Shown one piece after another: positions 1 through 12,036 of a DNA stretch of 64,000 bases. The position numbers and the translations under genes are program-made. This stretch comes from Salvia splendens (lineage: Eukaryota > Streptophyta > Magnoliopsida > Lamiales > Lamiaceae), in the NCBI RefSeq assembly GCF_004379255.2, contig NC_056048.1, positions 1,054,001 to 1,118,000 of the forward strand. Reading direction: 5' to 3'. The notes under the pieces were generated by a model that was given only the letters and a program-made list of their open reading frames with translations, had not been told where the DNA came from and made no database searches. Position 1 is the stretch's first letter; each line of letters begins with the position of its first letter.

Positions 1-966
1 TAGTCTCATTTTGATTCGGCACAAATTTAAAAAAATTATTTAACTTATATAGGGAAATAAATTAGTAGAATGTGGACCCCTCCAGCTCCACATTTTGTAA
101 CACGGCAAATGAAAACAAATTGAGCGCCGTTTCCCACCCAAATTTTCGAGAATGTGTCCACTAAACCCTTCATTAAATTCGCGCGAAGCTAGAAGATTTA
201 TCAAAATTTGTGGTCCAAGAGTCGTCCCAGCGTGTGTTCTCCCCAAAGTTTCGTTTTTACCCTGAGCTTCGACATCGGTAAGAAGTAACGTCTAACGAAA
301 TAAACTACTGTACAATTTATGATTGGTACAATGATTCTTGTTGCATTCCTGATGTAAAGAATCAACAATGTACATACTATAAAGAATGTGAAAAAAAAAT
401 GAAGAATACTCGCAATTCTTCATTCTTTAAGTACATTCTATTTGTCATGGGTAAATCATAAATGAGGTATTTTGTATTCAAACACAATTCTATTAAAAAA
501 TCTCATTAACAAAAAAGAGAAGGATGGAGAAAGGATGTATCAGTATGGGACTACATTTCGTCGTGCAGCTTAGATCGACATTTTTTTCTGGTTCAACTTG
601 CCTAACAATGGCTGAGTATTTCCGAGATGTTAACAGACAAGGCATAACTTTAAAACAAAATTACCATTCCATCTGATCAAATCGGTATGGCTTCCTACTC
701 TGCTTAGGCCAAGATAAACTAGTTGACGAACATCAAATTCTAGACACAAGATAGAGTGTTCTTAACTCTCACAGATCACACTTGTAAGTTGTAACAGAAG
801 CATATCATAATTCATTATACATTTTGAGTAGCAGTTTAGAACAGGAAACAAGTACTACATTCTCGAGATTTGAGCAAGATCATTCTTCCAATTTTCCATT
901 CCAATTGAGGTCAATAGGATACAATTAGGTTATTTCTTGGGAATCCTGAGTTTTTCCATGGCTACT
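1..966. other. intergenic DNA and probable 3' UTR of the UBC gene
   Basis: AT-rich sequence with no recognisable gene. The right part, directly before position 967, is probably the 3' untranslated region of the minus-strand ubiquitin-conjugating enzyme. A 68-codon open frame at 40-246 (minus) has no recognisable domain and is not called. Confidence 0.5.
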
Positions 967-3389
967 TCATGCACCACTTGCATATAAACGCGTCCATTCT
1001 TTAGCTGCAACATCACCAACAAAAGAACACTCTTGATTGTCTAGTGGTTGTATTTGACACCAAAGCAAAAACACCGTTTCCATGTGAGATTAGAAACGGA
1101 ATAAAAAAAAGCATACCTGTTTCAACAGCTTCAGCCTCATTTGATTTCCAATGCTTCGCAATATTTTCCGAGAGCGGATCATCAGGATTTGGAGCACTCA
1201 AAAGTGCTTGAATGCTAGAAGCAGCAGAATAATGTAGTTGAGTGTTACAGAAATTGTCTCAAATTTTAAACATTTTGAAATTAGTTGAAGGCTAAAATAC
1301 ATACTAGAGTGTAACCTGAGTCATACCTCAAAAGTACAGTTCTTATCTGAAGTGCAGGACTCCATTTGTCTTTAAGAATGTCCAGGCATATTCTTCCAAG
1401 CTGCATTGAAATTTCATCACCCAGATGAGATATTACATCGAGATCAGTCCAGTCCATACAAAGAAAAACCAAAATCAAGACAAACCTTGTCGATGTTTGG
1501 GTGGTAAATTTTTGTTAGGAAGCGCACCTGTTACAAAGAAACTACATTTAGCATTGTTCTAACCCAGATCAAAAAACAGATTAATGAAAACTTTTAAATT
1601 TAAATTGATGAAACTCCCCCACCCAATAACAATCTTAAGAACGAAACAAAACATAAAGTACCTTTGGGGCAGCCATTGGGTATTCTTCTGGTAAAAATAA
1701 CTCAAGCTTAAAAACACCGCCTAAACAGCACAGAACAAACAAGAACAATTTTGAGAAAATCATATTTTCCCACTTAATTAAGAAGTAATCCAAGCAAAAA
1801 AACAAGCTTCTGCTAAACTAAACATACAAGACATTGGACCATTACAGCTACTACAATATAACATCTCAAGTGAGTAAGAGGATTTTCCGCCACTCACTCA
1901 ATCTATCCCTTCGAGAAAGGTGCTAAATTGAGGAACACGGCTAGTAAATAAGCATGGCTAATTTCCAAGAGAGAGAGATGTAAAATATGTGCCTAACATA
2001 TTCAAATAGATGAAATTCATTCAGAGATGCCAGTTTATCTAGGGGTATCAATCATTTAGTAAAAGAAAGTAATTATTTCGGTAGCACTTTGGAGTGGGTA
2101 TTGATAAGTAGAGAAACCATATCCTAATTTCCAGTTAAACCTGTATACTACTCCTATTTCTGAAAATTATAATCACTGCACGGGAATAGTGTACATTAGA
2201 ATACAGAGGTATAAAATACAATAAATGTTATCAAGAGAGTATCAGTCATTCAATTCAGTCAACAGAAAGTCCAGCTCTAGTTACCTTCATAAGGAGACTG
2301 TGTTGGCCCAAGAATCATTACATTGAAATACCGCATATTTTCTTCTGAAGGCGAGGCACTGATTCCTGGGGCTGCATTCATACATAAAATATATTCAAGA
2401 ACCTCAAAAAAAGCTTTACTTGCTCAGTTGGTGAACAGGAATGGCATCAAATCCTTATCCCAAAGACAAAACTGCACAATCACACTGCATATGACAAGCC
2501 ATTCCCTCCCTTTCCTTCGCTTCACTATAAACCCAGATCATTATTAACTAGTCAAGAGAATAATGGCTTTTTTCAGTTTTTATCCTTTTTAGTATAAATA
2601 AAAAAAAAGGCCACAGAAGTAACATCAACAAACTCATCACCTGCATCTGTGATCAAATCCTTCTCCCAATTCTACAATAACTTACACCATTCACACATAT
2701 GAATATATACCCTGACCTTCATATCTCAGTCCCTTCTTATCTTACTTTAGCATCTCATGGACTATTCTCTTCTCAAACACCTATAAACCTATTGCTACAA
2801 AACTTAAAAGAAATGTGCTAGAAGGGCTTCTATTTCATTTAATTTTTATATAATAGGTGGAAAATTGACTAACCCAATCTAAGATTTCGTATATACCTAA
2901 AACAAACTATTGCCCAATGCTGAGCAATATATATTTGATAAACTATTGAATGATTTCACCATTACAATTTTCTCCCCCAATTTCAATTCGACCTACCCTC
3001 AACAGATAAATCCAAAATCACCACAATTTGAAGTTTTCTTCAGCAAGAAATCAAGATAGCCAATAGCCACAAAACTCAATACAATTAATAGGCATAGACC
3101 TCAACATTAAGTTCAATTCATTTTCAAATACATGTATGAGTAGAAATTGAGGTGTTTTACCTGGTTCGCTTAGAAGACGCTGGGTTTCCTATAACATAAA
3201 AATAGATAAAAGAATTAGACATCAATAATCACACCAATTAAACTGGAAGCACGCTGAATCGGATGAAATAAATCCAAATAGCAACGAAATACAGGATTTA
3301 CATAGAGAGAAAAGGACAGATCGGAGGTTCAGGGCGACAATCGGAGGCTATACCTTGATGATTCTGCGCGGTAGATTGCTATTCGCCAT
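967..3389 (-). CDS. UBC13: ubiquitin-conjugating enzyme E2, UBC13 type (UBC35/UBC36-like)
   Basis: E2 enzyme of the UBC13 class. In plants this class pairs with a UEV/MMZ partner to build Lys63-linked ubiquitin chains in DNA-damage tolerance and signalling. Eight coding exons can be joined in phase with GT-AG borders: 3354-3389, 3161-3188, 2285-2371, 1662-1720, 1486-1527, 1327-1400, 1117-1214 and 967-1004. They total 462 nt, giving 153 residues, the usual length of plant UBC35/36. The protein starts [18 protein letters not shown] and carries the E2 core [13 protein letters not shown] and the active-site cysteine in [12 protein letters not shown] (sixth exon). It ends in an ASGA tail. No internal stop or frame problem was seen. 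The start is the first ATG of the conserved N-terminus. A CT-rich stretch lies just upstream and is probably 5' UTR. Confidence 0.95.
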
Positions 3390-3841
3390 GGCGATTGGAT
3401 CTGCTCTCCTCTCTCTCTCTAGTCGGGGAGTTTACGCAAACAGTGGGATTTCTGTGTGTTCTCACAAAGGGAAAGAGGAATCGGTAAAGGGTAAAAATAG
3501 AATAAAGTATTGAAAAGAAAAGAAAAGAAAAGAAATAAAATGAAGTAAAATGAAGTATTAGATCGAGATCGGGATCGGGATCGGGATGGGATCGGTGAAA
3601 ACCCGCCAATTCTTAACTGGAATTGGAACTTTGACTATCGGTTAAAAACGGCGGTTAGCTTGATAGGCTTGTTATAGTTTAATTGAGCGTGTAATAAATG
3701 TTGTAGTGGATGTTTGGACCCACTTCTAACACTTTTTTTACTTACTTTGTAGACAATTTTTATTAGTTTATCCCAATCGGGACTCCTAAAGCTTGACGCT
3801 CGAAATTGATCAACCGGGACTCTAAAGCGGGACGGAGGGAG
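3390..3841. other. UBC13 upstream region with a partial Stowaway-like end
   Basis: Probable promoter and 5' UTR of the UBC gene on the minus strand, with short purine repeats (GAAAA units near 3510-3535, GATCGG units near 3560-3595). At 3823-3841 the sequence ends in a GGGACGGAGGGAG motif typical of the right end of Stowaway-type MITEs. I could not find the matching left end, so this is a fragment directly beside the next element. Confidence 0.45.
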
Positions 3842-3844
3842 TAA

Positions 3845-4572
3845 GGGTGTCCACTATAAGGCGGACACGCCCAATAGCCCCGCCCCAGTTTTTGTCCATA
3901 GCCCCAAAATTCTATTTCCGCCACTATAGTGGACACCTCCAATAGCCCCTAAATTTTATAATCAATTTTCATTTTTAAATATTTTTTAGTTTCAATCAAG
4001 TGTAATTTAAATAATCGCAGTGCAAATAACTAGAATACGAGGTAATTAGGGCCGAATATTCGTTGTATTGCAAACCGGTAAAATTATACAACGAATAATT
4101 AAAATAAAATACAACTACAAAACTCCGCCACCGTCTACTCGGTGTCGGAGTCGGCTTCCTCGTCTTCTTCTTCTTCTTCTTCTTCTTCTTCTTCTTCTCC
4201 TCCTCTCTCGCTGCTGCCGGCCGCGGTATCCTCGGTGCATTTTTTAGAGAGTGGTTGTGTAGATAGTGAGTGGAGGGATTTTGTGAAAATAGTGAAAAAT
4301 AGGTGGTGGGGAGTGGTATTTATAGAGGAAAAAAAAACATTTGAAATTGGCGCCGCATGCGCCGCGGCGGTTTCCGCCACTATGGTCATCGCGCCTATAG
4401 GCGCGGCTATGCCCCCCGCCGCGTCCTCGCCCCGCACCCGGCGATCGCCCGTCCGCCCCCCATCGCCACGCCCACCGCGTCCACCCCGGGGCGGACAACC
4501 TTCCCATTATAGCCCGCCCGCCGCCCGCTCGTGGACGCGGCTATAGCCGCGTCCACTCCATAGTGGATACCC
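3845..4572 (-). mobile_element. PIF/Harbinger-type non-autonomous element (MITE), 728 bp
   Basis: Terminal inverted repeats begin GGGTGTCCACTATAAGG on the left and GGGTATCCACTATGGAG on the right (reverse strand). The element is flanked by a TAA target duplication at 3842-3844 and 4573-4575, the 3-bp TWA duplication of PIF/Harbinger transposons. Inside, on the minus strand, a TATAAATA box (near 4318-4325) is followed by a leader and the start of an open frame. This resembles the promoter and leader of the larger element at 12040-15544, so it looks like an internally deleted derivative. A TTC/GAA triplet run lies at 4163-4198. The terminal regions are GC-rich. No transposase domain remains. Confidence 0.8.
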
Positions 4573-5598
4573 TAATAGTTGGTGAGAAACTCTCTGTTCT
4601 CTTAGGGTTCGATTGGTTGCCTTGAAACAATAGGTTAGTGGAATGTTTTCCTGCATTTTCCTCTGTTTGGTTCACTTTTGGAAAAAGATTTTTGACCCGA
4701 AAAACTATCCTGACCCGTTTTAGTTTTTGGGATAGTTAACCACTTTACTGAGTTATCTCTAACCTCCTACCACCCCTGCGATATAGCTGTATCCATGGCT
4801 CCATCAATTAATACTAAATTAGATTTTACCAATTTATCCTTCATCTATCTCAGCAAAAATTGCTGCAATCTGCTTCATTGAGCGGAAGAATTCCTAACGC
4901 CCAATTAGGCGCACAGAAATTGGGCAAATAGGGTGGAAGAAATTGGGTAAATTGCTGCAATCTGCTCCAGCGGAAGAAATCCTAACGCTTGGGCGCACAG
5001 AAATTGGGTAAATAGAATTTGGGAAAAAGAAACCGCGCAGCTCGTTGTGCTCCCTTGACGAGGACGACGCCATAAGCTTCAAGCATGTCTGATTCAGACT
5101 TGATTCGGAGGGTATCGATTTCTTTACAATCCTAATTACTTATCGACCTAGGTATATTTTGGTCGAGGAATGAATACAAAGTCTGAGATTTATGATAGCT
5201 TGTCTCCATCCACAAAATTGGAGTATGATTTTGTTGTGCATTCACAAAATTATTGTTATATGCCTTCGATGTTAATAATTTGTTGAATGAGTGATATTTT
5301 TTGATTAGTAGGTGTTTATGAAAATCACTATTTTTTTTAACTTTTGTGTTACAGTGTTGAACTAGTGACATTGATGAATGCAGATGCTAATTACTCCATT
5401 TTTGTTATTTTTTATCTTTTGCTTTGCATTGTTGAGGTGTCTATTTGTATCTTTTGGAAGGAATTGTTGAGATGCCGATTTGTGGCAGTGATGAATGACT
5501 ATGCTAATTACTCCATTTCTGCATTTTTTTATCTTTTGCATGAATGATTATGCTAATTACTCCATTCCCAAACATAGGATGCTTCGTCCCGGAAGAAA

Positions 5599-6987
5599 AT
5601 GGCTGAATACATGTTAGTGTTGGAGGAAATTGTTCGTAATTACAAAACAAACTTGCTTCTTATGCGCATCCTGGTTTCGGTAATTAGATGCAGGTCCAAA
5701 AGAAAGGAACGAGCTGGGGCCAATGTCAGTTATAGTTTGATAAACAAAAGGCCTAAACAAGTATATCATATCAACAGAATGGTTAGGCTTACAGACAGGT
5801 CATGTATAGATAATCTGAGGATGGATAGGAACACTTTTGGAAGGCTATGTCGCCTCCTACGGGACTACAGTGGGCTTATTGATCACAGATTTGTAACTGT
5901 CGAAGAGCAAGTGGCCATGTTTTTGGGGATTCTTTCTCATCACAAGAAAACTCGTCTTGTGGGATTTGAATTTATGCGTTCTTCATATACGGTTAGCCGC
6001 TATGTACACATTGTACTACGTGCTGTATTGAACCTTCAACATACTTTGTTGGTTAAACCCGAGCCAATATCTGATGGTTGCAGTGACGAACGATGGAAGT
6101 GTTTCAAGGTTTGCCCGTATTGGTAGTTCTTATATCCTCTGTTGGATGGTGTTTTATTCCAAAAACATATGCTGATTTCAAACCTTGTATGCAGGGATGC
6201 CTAGGAGCATTGGACGGTACATACATCAATGTCCGTGTGCGTGCGGGTGATACCCCTAGATATCGTACAAGGAAAGGGCAAATCGCCACGAATACGCTGG
6301 CCGTATGTGATCGGTTCCTCAGATTCATATATTTGCTCCCTGGTTGGGAGGGATCCGCGGGGGATGCAAGGATTCTACGTGATGCTGTAAGTCGACCAGA
6401 TGGACTCAAAGTTCAGAAAGGTTAGTCATTGATTATTGATGATTTAATAGCTCAATTGTTAATGGGTGAAGCATATTGATTTGGGCAGTCCCTGTTATGA
6501 TTAAATGGATGCTGTTTGTGTAGGCCATTACTATCTATGTGATAATGGTTATGCGAACAGTGACGGCTTCTTGACGCCCTATAAAGGGGTTCGTTATCAT
6601 CTGAAAGAATGGGGACCGGCATGCGAACGTCCTCAAAACCCTCGGGAAATATTCAATATGAAGCACACTAGAGCCCGAAACGTCATTGAGCGTGCATTCG
6701 CCGTCCTTAAAATGAGGTGGGGCATTCTCCGGAGTTGCAGTTTCTATCCGATACAAGTTCAGATAGGGTTGATAATCGCATGTTTTTTGCTACACAACTT
6801 CATACGAGGTGAGATGGCAGTAGACCCAATAGAAGAGCTGATCGACGGACAAGCTGGTTGCGATATGGATAACGAAGATGCTGAGGACGTTGTTGAATAC
6901 GTCGACAGTGTAGAAGCAACTACTGCATGGAATAGGATGAGGGACGATCTAGCAGCTTCAATGTGGGTTAATGCAAATGCAGCGTGA
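5599..6987 (+). CDS. PIF/Harbinger DDE transposase (HARBI1/ALP1-like nuclease)
   Basis: Three exons join in phase: 5599-6108, 6195-6420 and 6524-6987, totalling 1200 nt (399 residues), normal for plant Harbinger nucleases. Both introns have GT-AG borders. The acidic triad typical of DDE_Tnp_4 is present: Asp in GALDGTYINV, Asp in YLCDNGYANSD, and Glu in ARNVIERAFAVLKMRWGIL. The upstream region (LRMDRNTFGRLCRLL, then VTVEEQVAMFLGILSH) matches the N-terminal helical domain of the family. LLHNFIRGE lies near the C-terminus. In characterised members, the nuclease needs the Myb-like partner for nuclear import and DNA binding. The start is the first in-frame ATG; an additional 5' exon cannot be excluded. 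No stop or frameshift was seen, so the gene looks functional. Confidence 0.92.
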
Positions 6988-7345
6988 AAGTAGTCTTGAA
7001 TTCAAAATTTATGAATTTCTCTGTTTGAAACTAATGTTTATGAGAGCTTAAGTATGTGACTCATTACTTTAGATTTATTTTTTACATTTTGCCAAGACTT
7101 GTAGGGTCTGAAGATGTGTGTCGTTTAAAAGTATTCTAGCTTGTAACCCCCTTTAGTTTTTTGGCTTAATGTTCGCATAAGGTGAACGAGGGACTTGATG
7201 AGTTCGAACTGAATGTTTTAAAGGAAGTTGTATGAATACCTTTTATATCAGTCGACCTCCAATTGTTATGTGAAATATTAGTGATATTAGAATAATAAAT
7301 TGAAAAGAAGTAGAGATTTATGCAATCTAAAATATTAGTGATATA

Positions 7346-8966
7346 AAATGATACTTTTGCATCATAAAATGATAGTTTGAGGGGACAAAATGATAGTTTC
7401 AAATGATAAAATGATACTTTTGCATGATAAATTGATTGTTTGAGTTATTTGGTTGGATAAAATGATACTTTTACATCATAAAATGATAGTTTGAAGGGAC
7501 AAAATGATAGTTTCAAATGATAAAATGATATTTTTGTTTTATAATGATAGTTTTAGTTCTTTGGATGATAAAATGATACTTTTGCATCATAAAATGATAG
7601 TTTGAGGGGATAAAATGATAGTTTCAAATGATAAAATGATACTTTTGTTTCATAATGATAGTTAGATTTTTGGATGATAAAATGATACTTTTACATCATA
7701 AAATGATAGTTTGAGGGGACAAAATGATAGTTTCAAATGATAAAATGATATTTTTATTTTATAATGATAGTTTTAGTTCTTTGGATGATAAAATGATACT
7801 TTTGCATCATAAAATTATAGTTTGAGGGGATAAAATGATAGTTTCAAATGATAAAATGATACTTTTGTTTCATAATGATAGTTAGATTTTTGGATGATAA
7901 AATGATACTTTTGCATCATAAAATGATAGTTTGATGGGATAAAATGATAGTTTCAAATGATAAAATGATACTTTTGTTTCATAATGATAGTTTTAGATTT
8001 TTGGATGATAAAATGATACTTTTGCATGATAAATTGATTGTTTGAGTTCTTTGGTTGGATAAAATGATACTTTTGCATCATAAAATGATAGTTTGACTAT
8101 GCAAGTTTTAATGTAAATTATCATTTTAATGTAAACAATAGTTGGAACGTCCAAATGAAATGATACTCCATATTTATTCTTTTTAATAAAACTGAAATTT
8201 TAATTTTCAAGTACTTTATTTATTTTTCTTTATTCTACCTCATTAGTTCCTTAAAAATAAAGATTTTATGGACTATGCGAGTTTTAATGTAAATTTAGTT
8301 AAGTATGAAAAAAAGAATAATAGTTTTAGATTTTTGGATGATAAAATGATACTTTTGCATCATAAAATGATAGTTTGAGGGGATAAAATGATAGTTTCAA
8401 ATGATAAAATGATACTTTTGTTTCATAATGATAGTTAGATTTTTGGATGATAAAATGATACTTTTGCATCATAAAATGATAGTTTGAGGGAACAAAATGA
8501 TAGTGTAAAATGATAAAATGATACTTTTGCATGATAAATTGATTGTTTGAGTTCTTTGGTTGGATAAAATGATACTTTTGCATCATAAAATGATAGTTTG
8601 AGGGGACAAAATGATAGTTTCAAATGATAAAATGATATTTTTGTTTCATAATGATAGTTTTAGTTCTTTGGATGATAAAATGATACTTTTGCATCATAAA
8701 ATGATACTTTGAGGGGATAAAATGATAGTTTCAAATGATAAAATGATACTTTTGTTTCATAATGATAGTTTTAGATTTTTGGATGATAAAATGATACTTT
8801 GATGGAATAAAATGATAGTTTCAAATGATAAAATGATACTTTAGTTTCATAATGATAGTTTTAGATTTTTGGATGATAAAATGATATTTTTGCATCATAA
8901 AATAATAGTTTGAGGGAACAAAATGATAGTTTAAAATGATAAAATGATACTTTTGTTTCATAATAA
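7346..8966. repeat. AT-rich minisatellite with ~110-bp higher-order period
   Basis: Dozens of short units built on AAAATGATAGTTT and AAAATGATACTTTTG alternate in a fixed order. The landmark GGATGATAAAATGATAC recurs at 7563, 7672, 7783, 7892 and 8003, a spacing of 109-111 bp, so simple units are nested in a higher-order repeat. The array is interrupted at about 8095-8330 by a different AT-rich sequence containing GCAAGTTTTAATGTAAAT, itself repeated near 8276. The array lies between the convergent genes of the Harbinger element. Open frames across it only reflect the repeat. Confidence 0.92.
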
Positions 8967-9003
8967 TCATGGATCCCATAATTATTTAATTATTTAATAA
9001 CTA

Positions 9004-9222
9004 ACAAAAATTGTAAACACATCAAAAACATATTATTATGTATATATGTGTTCATAGTGATACACCATGACTCAAAAATGAAAAAAATAAAATAAATAAA
9101 ACTTTGTTGGAAGTTCCAACAAAGTTTTATTTATTTTATTTTTTTCATTTTTGAGTCATGGTGTATCACTATGAACACATATATACATAATAATATGTTT
9201 TTGATGTGTTTACAATTTTTGT
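9004..9222. repeat. perfect 219-bp inverted repeat (109-bp arms, 1-bp centre)
   Basis: The two arms are exact reverse complements from 9004-9112 and 9114-9222 with a single G at 9113 as the centre (core TTGGAAGTTCCAA). I compared both arms base by base and found no mismatch. Symmetry ends at 9222, where GT is inserted on the right arm. It lies inside the Harbinger element next to the minisatellite. Transcribed, it would form a long hairpin RNA; as DNA it could extrude a cruciform. It has no coding content. Confidence 0.95.
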
Positions 9223-9658
9223 GTTAGGTATTCAAAATATTCTAATTATTATTTTTGAGTTTATTATGACTGTTTAATTTCATAATTTTGTTGCACAATT
9301 ATTTTTTATACCATATACATGGGCAGAAATAGAATGTGTTATTTGTAGATCAACCTGAGTATCATCTCTGTTCAAGAGGCCAAATTAATAATGTAATGCA
9401 ATGGCGATGAAAAGGTTGATATACACATACCATTGATGAAACATAGTCCAAGGGACACACATTCATAGTCGTCTAATACAGATACTTCCTAATGCATCAT
9501 ACATGCAAAAGCTAAACACAAAATATCGGCATGTTTAAGATGTTCGTGGCCTCTAACAAAAGCAGCTATAAACATATATATAGGAGTAAAAAACTCTCCG
9601 CTGCATAAACCCCAAAATCCCTTCATCACCCAATCAAAGCTTCGATCAGCCGACCATG

Positions 9659-10832
9659 TCACTTGTTGTCCATCTCCAGAAGATACATCACAAAAGATGG
9701 GCGAGCCGTCTCTGCTAGACCCTTGAAAAGATCAAGGAGCTCTGGTTCTTTCACAAGTTTAGCACATGCGTCATATTTTTCTTTCAATGTGAGCCCCGGA
9801 ATCACATCTAGCAGATCAAGCACTCCGGTCCTCTTGTTGCTGAGGTCGAATTCATAACCTATCCTTGCTGACAAATTCTTCAATTGCTCAGTTGTCTCAT
9901 CATGCATCCGATTCATGAAATCCAGCACCTTATCCAGCTGATCATCAAGCTTGCGTTTCTTTCCACTTTTCTTGGTACACTTTGGAGGGCTTGTTTCATT
10001 GTTTGAGTGAGTCTCTTCAATGGTATCTGGAAGGAAACCTTCAGGCAGTCCCTCGCTGTCAAGAAAATCACAGTTGACACGATAAACATTACCCGTATCG
10101 TTAGTAAGATTCACATCTGGGGGATAAATTGTCTGGGCTGCCTGATGCGGAGTCATGCTCCCCATTCCAGTGGCTCGATCCTTGCCAAATATTTCCTTCC
10201 AATCCTCCCAATACGGCCAAGCTTTGTTGCGCATATACCTTGCGTTGACATCCCCTTGTGTCAATACTCACATTAACACCATATATAAATTGAACTTACA
10301 TACAATAATATTTGAATTGGGAAAGGAAATAGATAATAACCTTAACAATCTGAGACCATTGTTCATCGTCACAATCGATCTTGAAGTCATTGTTCACATT
10401 AAACCCGACACCACTACGCGACAGTATGGTGTCCAGTAAGTAGTAGCTTTTCTTCCATGTTGTGAACTTGGACTTGATATGTGGATGCACCTTCAGATCA
10501 GTGTTAGGAAGGTGTTGACGCATTATATTCTCAATCCGTGTTAGATAACCAGCCTTGAAACCGTTATCCGACTTCCATCCAGTAGCCACGAGATCCTTCA
10601 TCGCCATAATAAGGGTGGCGTCCTCCTTATCTGTCCAACCTCTTCTTGACCTATCACTTATAGTCGAATTGCTTAGACCAAATCCACTCATTCCTGTTGG
10701 ACATGAACAAGACAAGATCAATAATAATTTGAATGTCCACACAATGACATGGATCGAGTAGTTTATTGGGAACTAACCCTCTGTCTCCTGGCTTGACGCA
10801 ACAGAGCTTGCACGTTTATGGCAGTTGGCCAT
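9659..10832 (-). pseudogene. Harbinger Myb/SANT-like protein, possible 1-nt frame fault
   Basis: DNA-binding partner of the Harbinger transposase. Exons read on the minus strand: 10778-10832 (MANCHKRASSVASSQETE), 10341-10693 (Myb/SANT-like domain with GWTDKEDATLIMAMKDL, WKSDNGFKAGYL and FTTWKKSYYLLD), and 9659-10254 (MRNKAWPYWEDWKEIFGKDRATG, then a basic KKSGKKRK stretch and a helical C-terminus ending EMDNK). The first two join in phase. At the second junction, the only good donor (AAG|GTTATT) and acceptor (CACAAG|GGGATG) leave the third exon one base out of frame. The lesion would sit in a run of four G at 10251-10254. This could be a real mutation, a sequence error or an unusual splice. 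If the first exon is used, the start is at 10832. Confidence 0.75.
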
Positions 10833-11733
10833 TTGGGGGAAATGAATCTGCTTACACGAAACGGAAAACACATTGAACAATGCGATATCACAAATTATGT
10901 TTTATGCTTGTGTTCTAAAATACTATATAGCAACATAGAGATACCAAGCAATTTGCTTACATGAAACGGAAAACACAGTGAACATAAACCAAACAATTTT
11001 AGAACAAAAGACACCAAGCAATTTCTTATTCAACAAATACACAGTAAACTTAAAAAATATTAACACAATCCACACATTAGCATAATGTTAGGTCAAATTT
11101 AGAACAAATAATTCGGACAAAAACACAAAAATTAAACCATGAAACCCAAAATACTCCATATTCTGATAAATAATTTTAACGAAGAATTGGGATAATGCGA
11201 ATATATACTTGTGCGATCAATCACAGCATAAACCACCATTTCACCATAGCACAACAAAATTTAAATCGACTCACCGGTAAACAATTTATATCTACTTGGA
11301 TGGACCGAAGTTTGTGCTTCGTCCTTAGAGCTCGAACTCACGCGCAGAGATTGGAAGGAGGCTTTCCAATAGTTCTACGCTGTCAATGAAAATGGGAGGG
11401 AGAGGCTGAAATTTTAATATATGTAGAATGGGTGAAAAATATGGTGGCGGGAATCTGAAATTTTTGCCTCCCTTTTACCGCTAAATTTGGGTTCAAGGGT
11501 AACATGGGGTTTACAAATTAATTTAAGGGATATAATGGTCTTTTTGGTTGCATATCATATTATTTTGCTATTTGAACCAAATATACAAAAATACTGCAGA
11601 AGAATTCCTAATCTGCAACCAAACAATAAATAGGGTTACCTATCTCTACCATGAAAAGTTAGAAAGTATTGTAAAATAATGATAGTATTTGCTTTCCTAC
11701 ATTTTCTAACATAGGCAACCAATCGAACCCTTA

Positions 11734-12036
11734 AAGTACATACACTCCTTCAACCCATCAAGGTAAAATTCTAATGAATATATATGGTCAAAGGCAATCA
11801 AAGGTTACTATTTCTACGAGTCCCTCGTACTGCTCACAAAGGCAGTGAAATACCATGAAGAATCCAATCAAAGAGGACCGGAGAACACTCATAGAGAGAA
11901 TTTAAATGAGATAGAATAAACAGTGTTAATTCATAGAAAAAGAGAGCGTATTGAGTTACGAGAGTAGTGAACGAGATTCGGCTTTATAAGGTCTATCCGT
12001 CTCCTAACCCACACGTAAGAAAGACGTGCAGCCCCA
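11734..12036. other. short host segment between two Harbinger elements
   Basis: About 300 bp of mixed composition with no open frame of note and no recognised family. It separates the right target duplication of the 7.1 kb element from the left target duplication (TAA, 12037-12039) of the next one. Confidence 0.4.

Larger units (their letters stand above)
4605..11730 (+). mobile_element. near-autonomous PIF/Harbinger DNA transposon, 7.1 kb
   Basis: A complete element with a perfect 17-bp terminal inverted repeat (GGGTTCGATTGGTTGCC at the left, its complement at 11714-11730). It is flanked by a TTA duplication at 4602-4604 and 11731-11733. It carries the two genes expected of the superfamily: a DDE nuclease on the plus strand (5599-6987) and a Myb/SANT-like DNA-binding protein on the minus strand (9659-10832). 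They converge on a 1.6 kb minisatellite and a 219-bp perfect palindrome. The left part (4860-5015) also holds an imperfect tandem duplication of about 90 bp. A second one, built on a motif ending GCTAATTACTCCATT, lies at 5370-5570. The identical terminal repeats and intact transposase frame suggest a fairly young copy. The Myb-like gene has a possible frame fault. Confidence 0.93.

Noticed and set aside
4142..4546. Frame with a long serine run on the plus strand
   Set aside because: It arises from the TTC triplet repeat inside a MITE. The TATA box and leader point to the opposite strand.
8326..8623. Minus-strand open frames rich in QKYHFI and KLSFYDAKVSFY repeats
   Set aside because: They are translations of the ATGATA-type minisatellite, with no start context, domain or codon signal.
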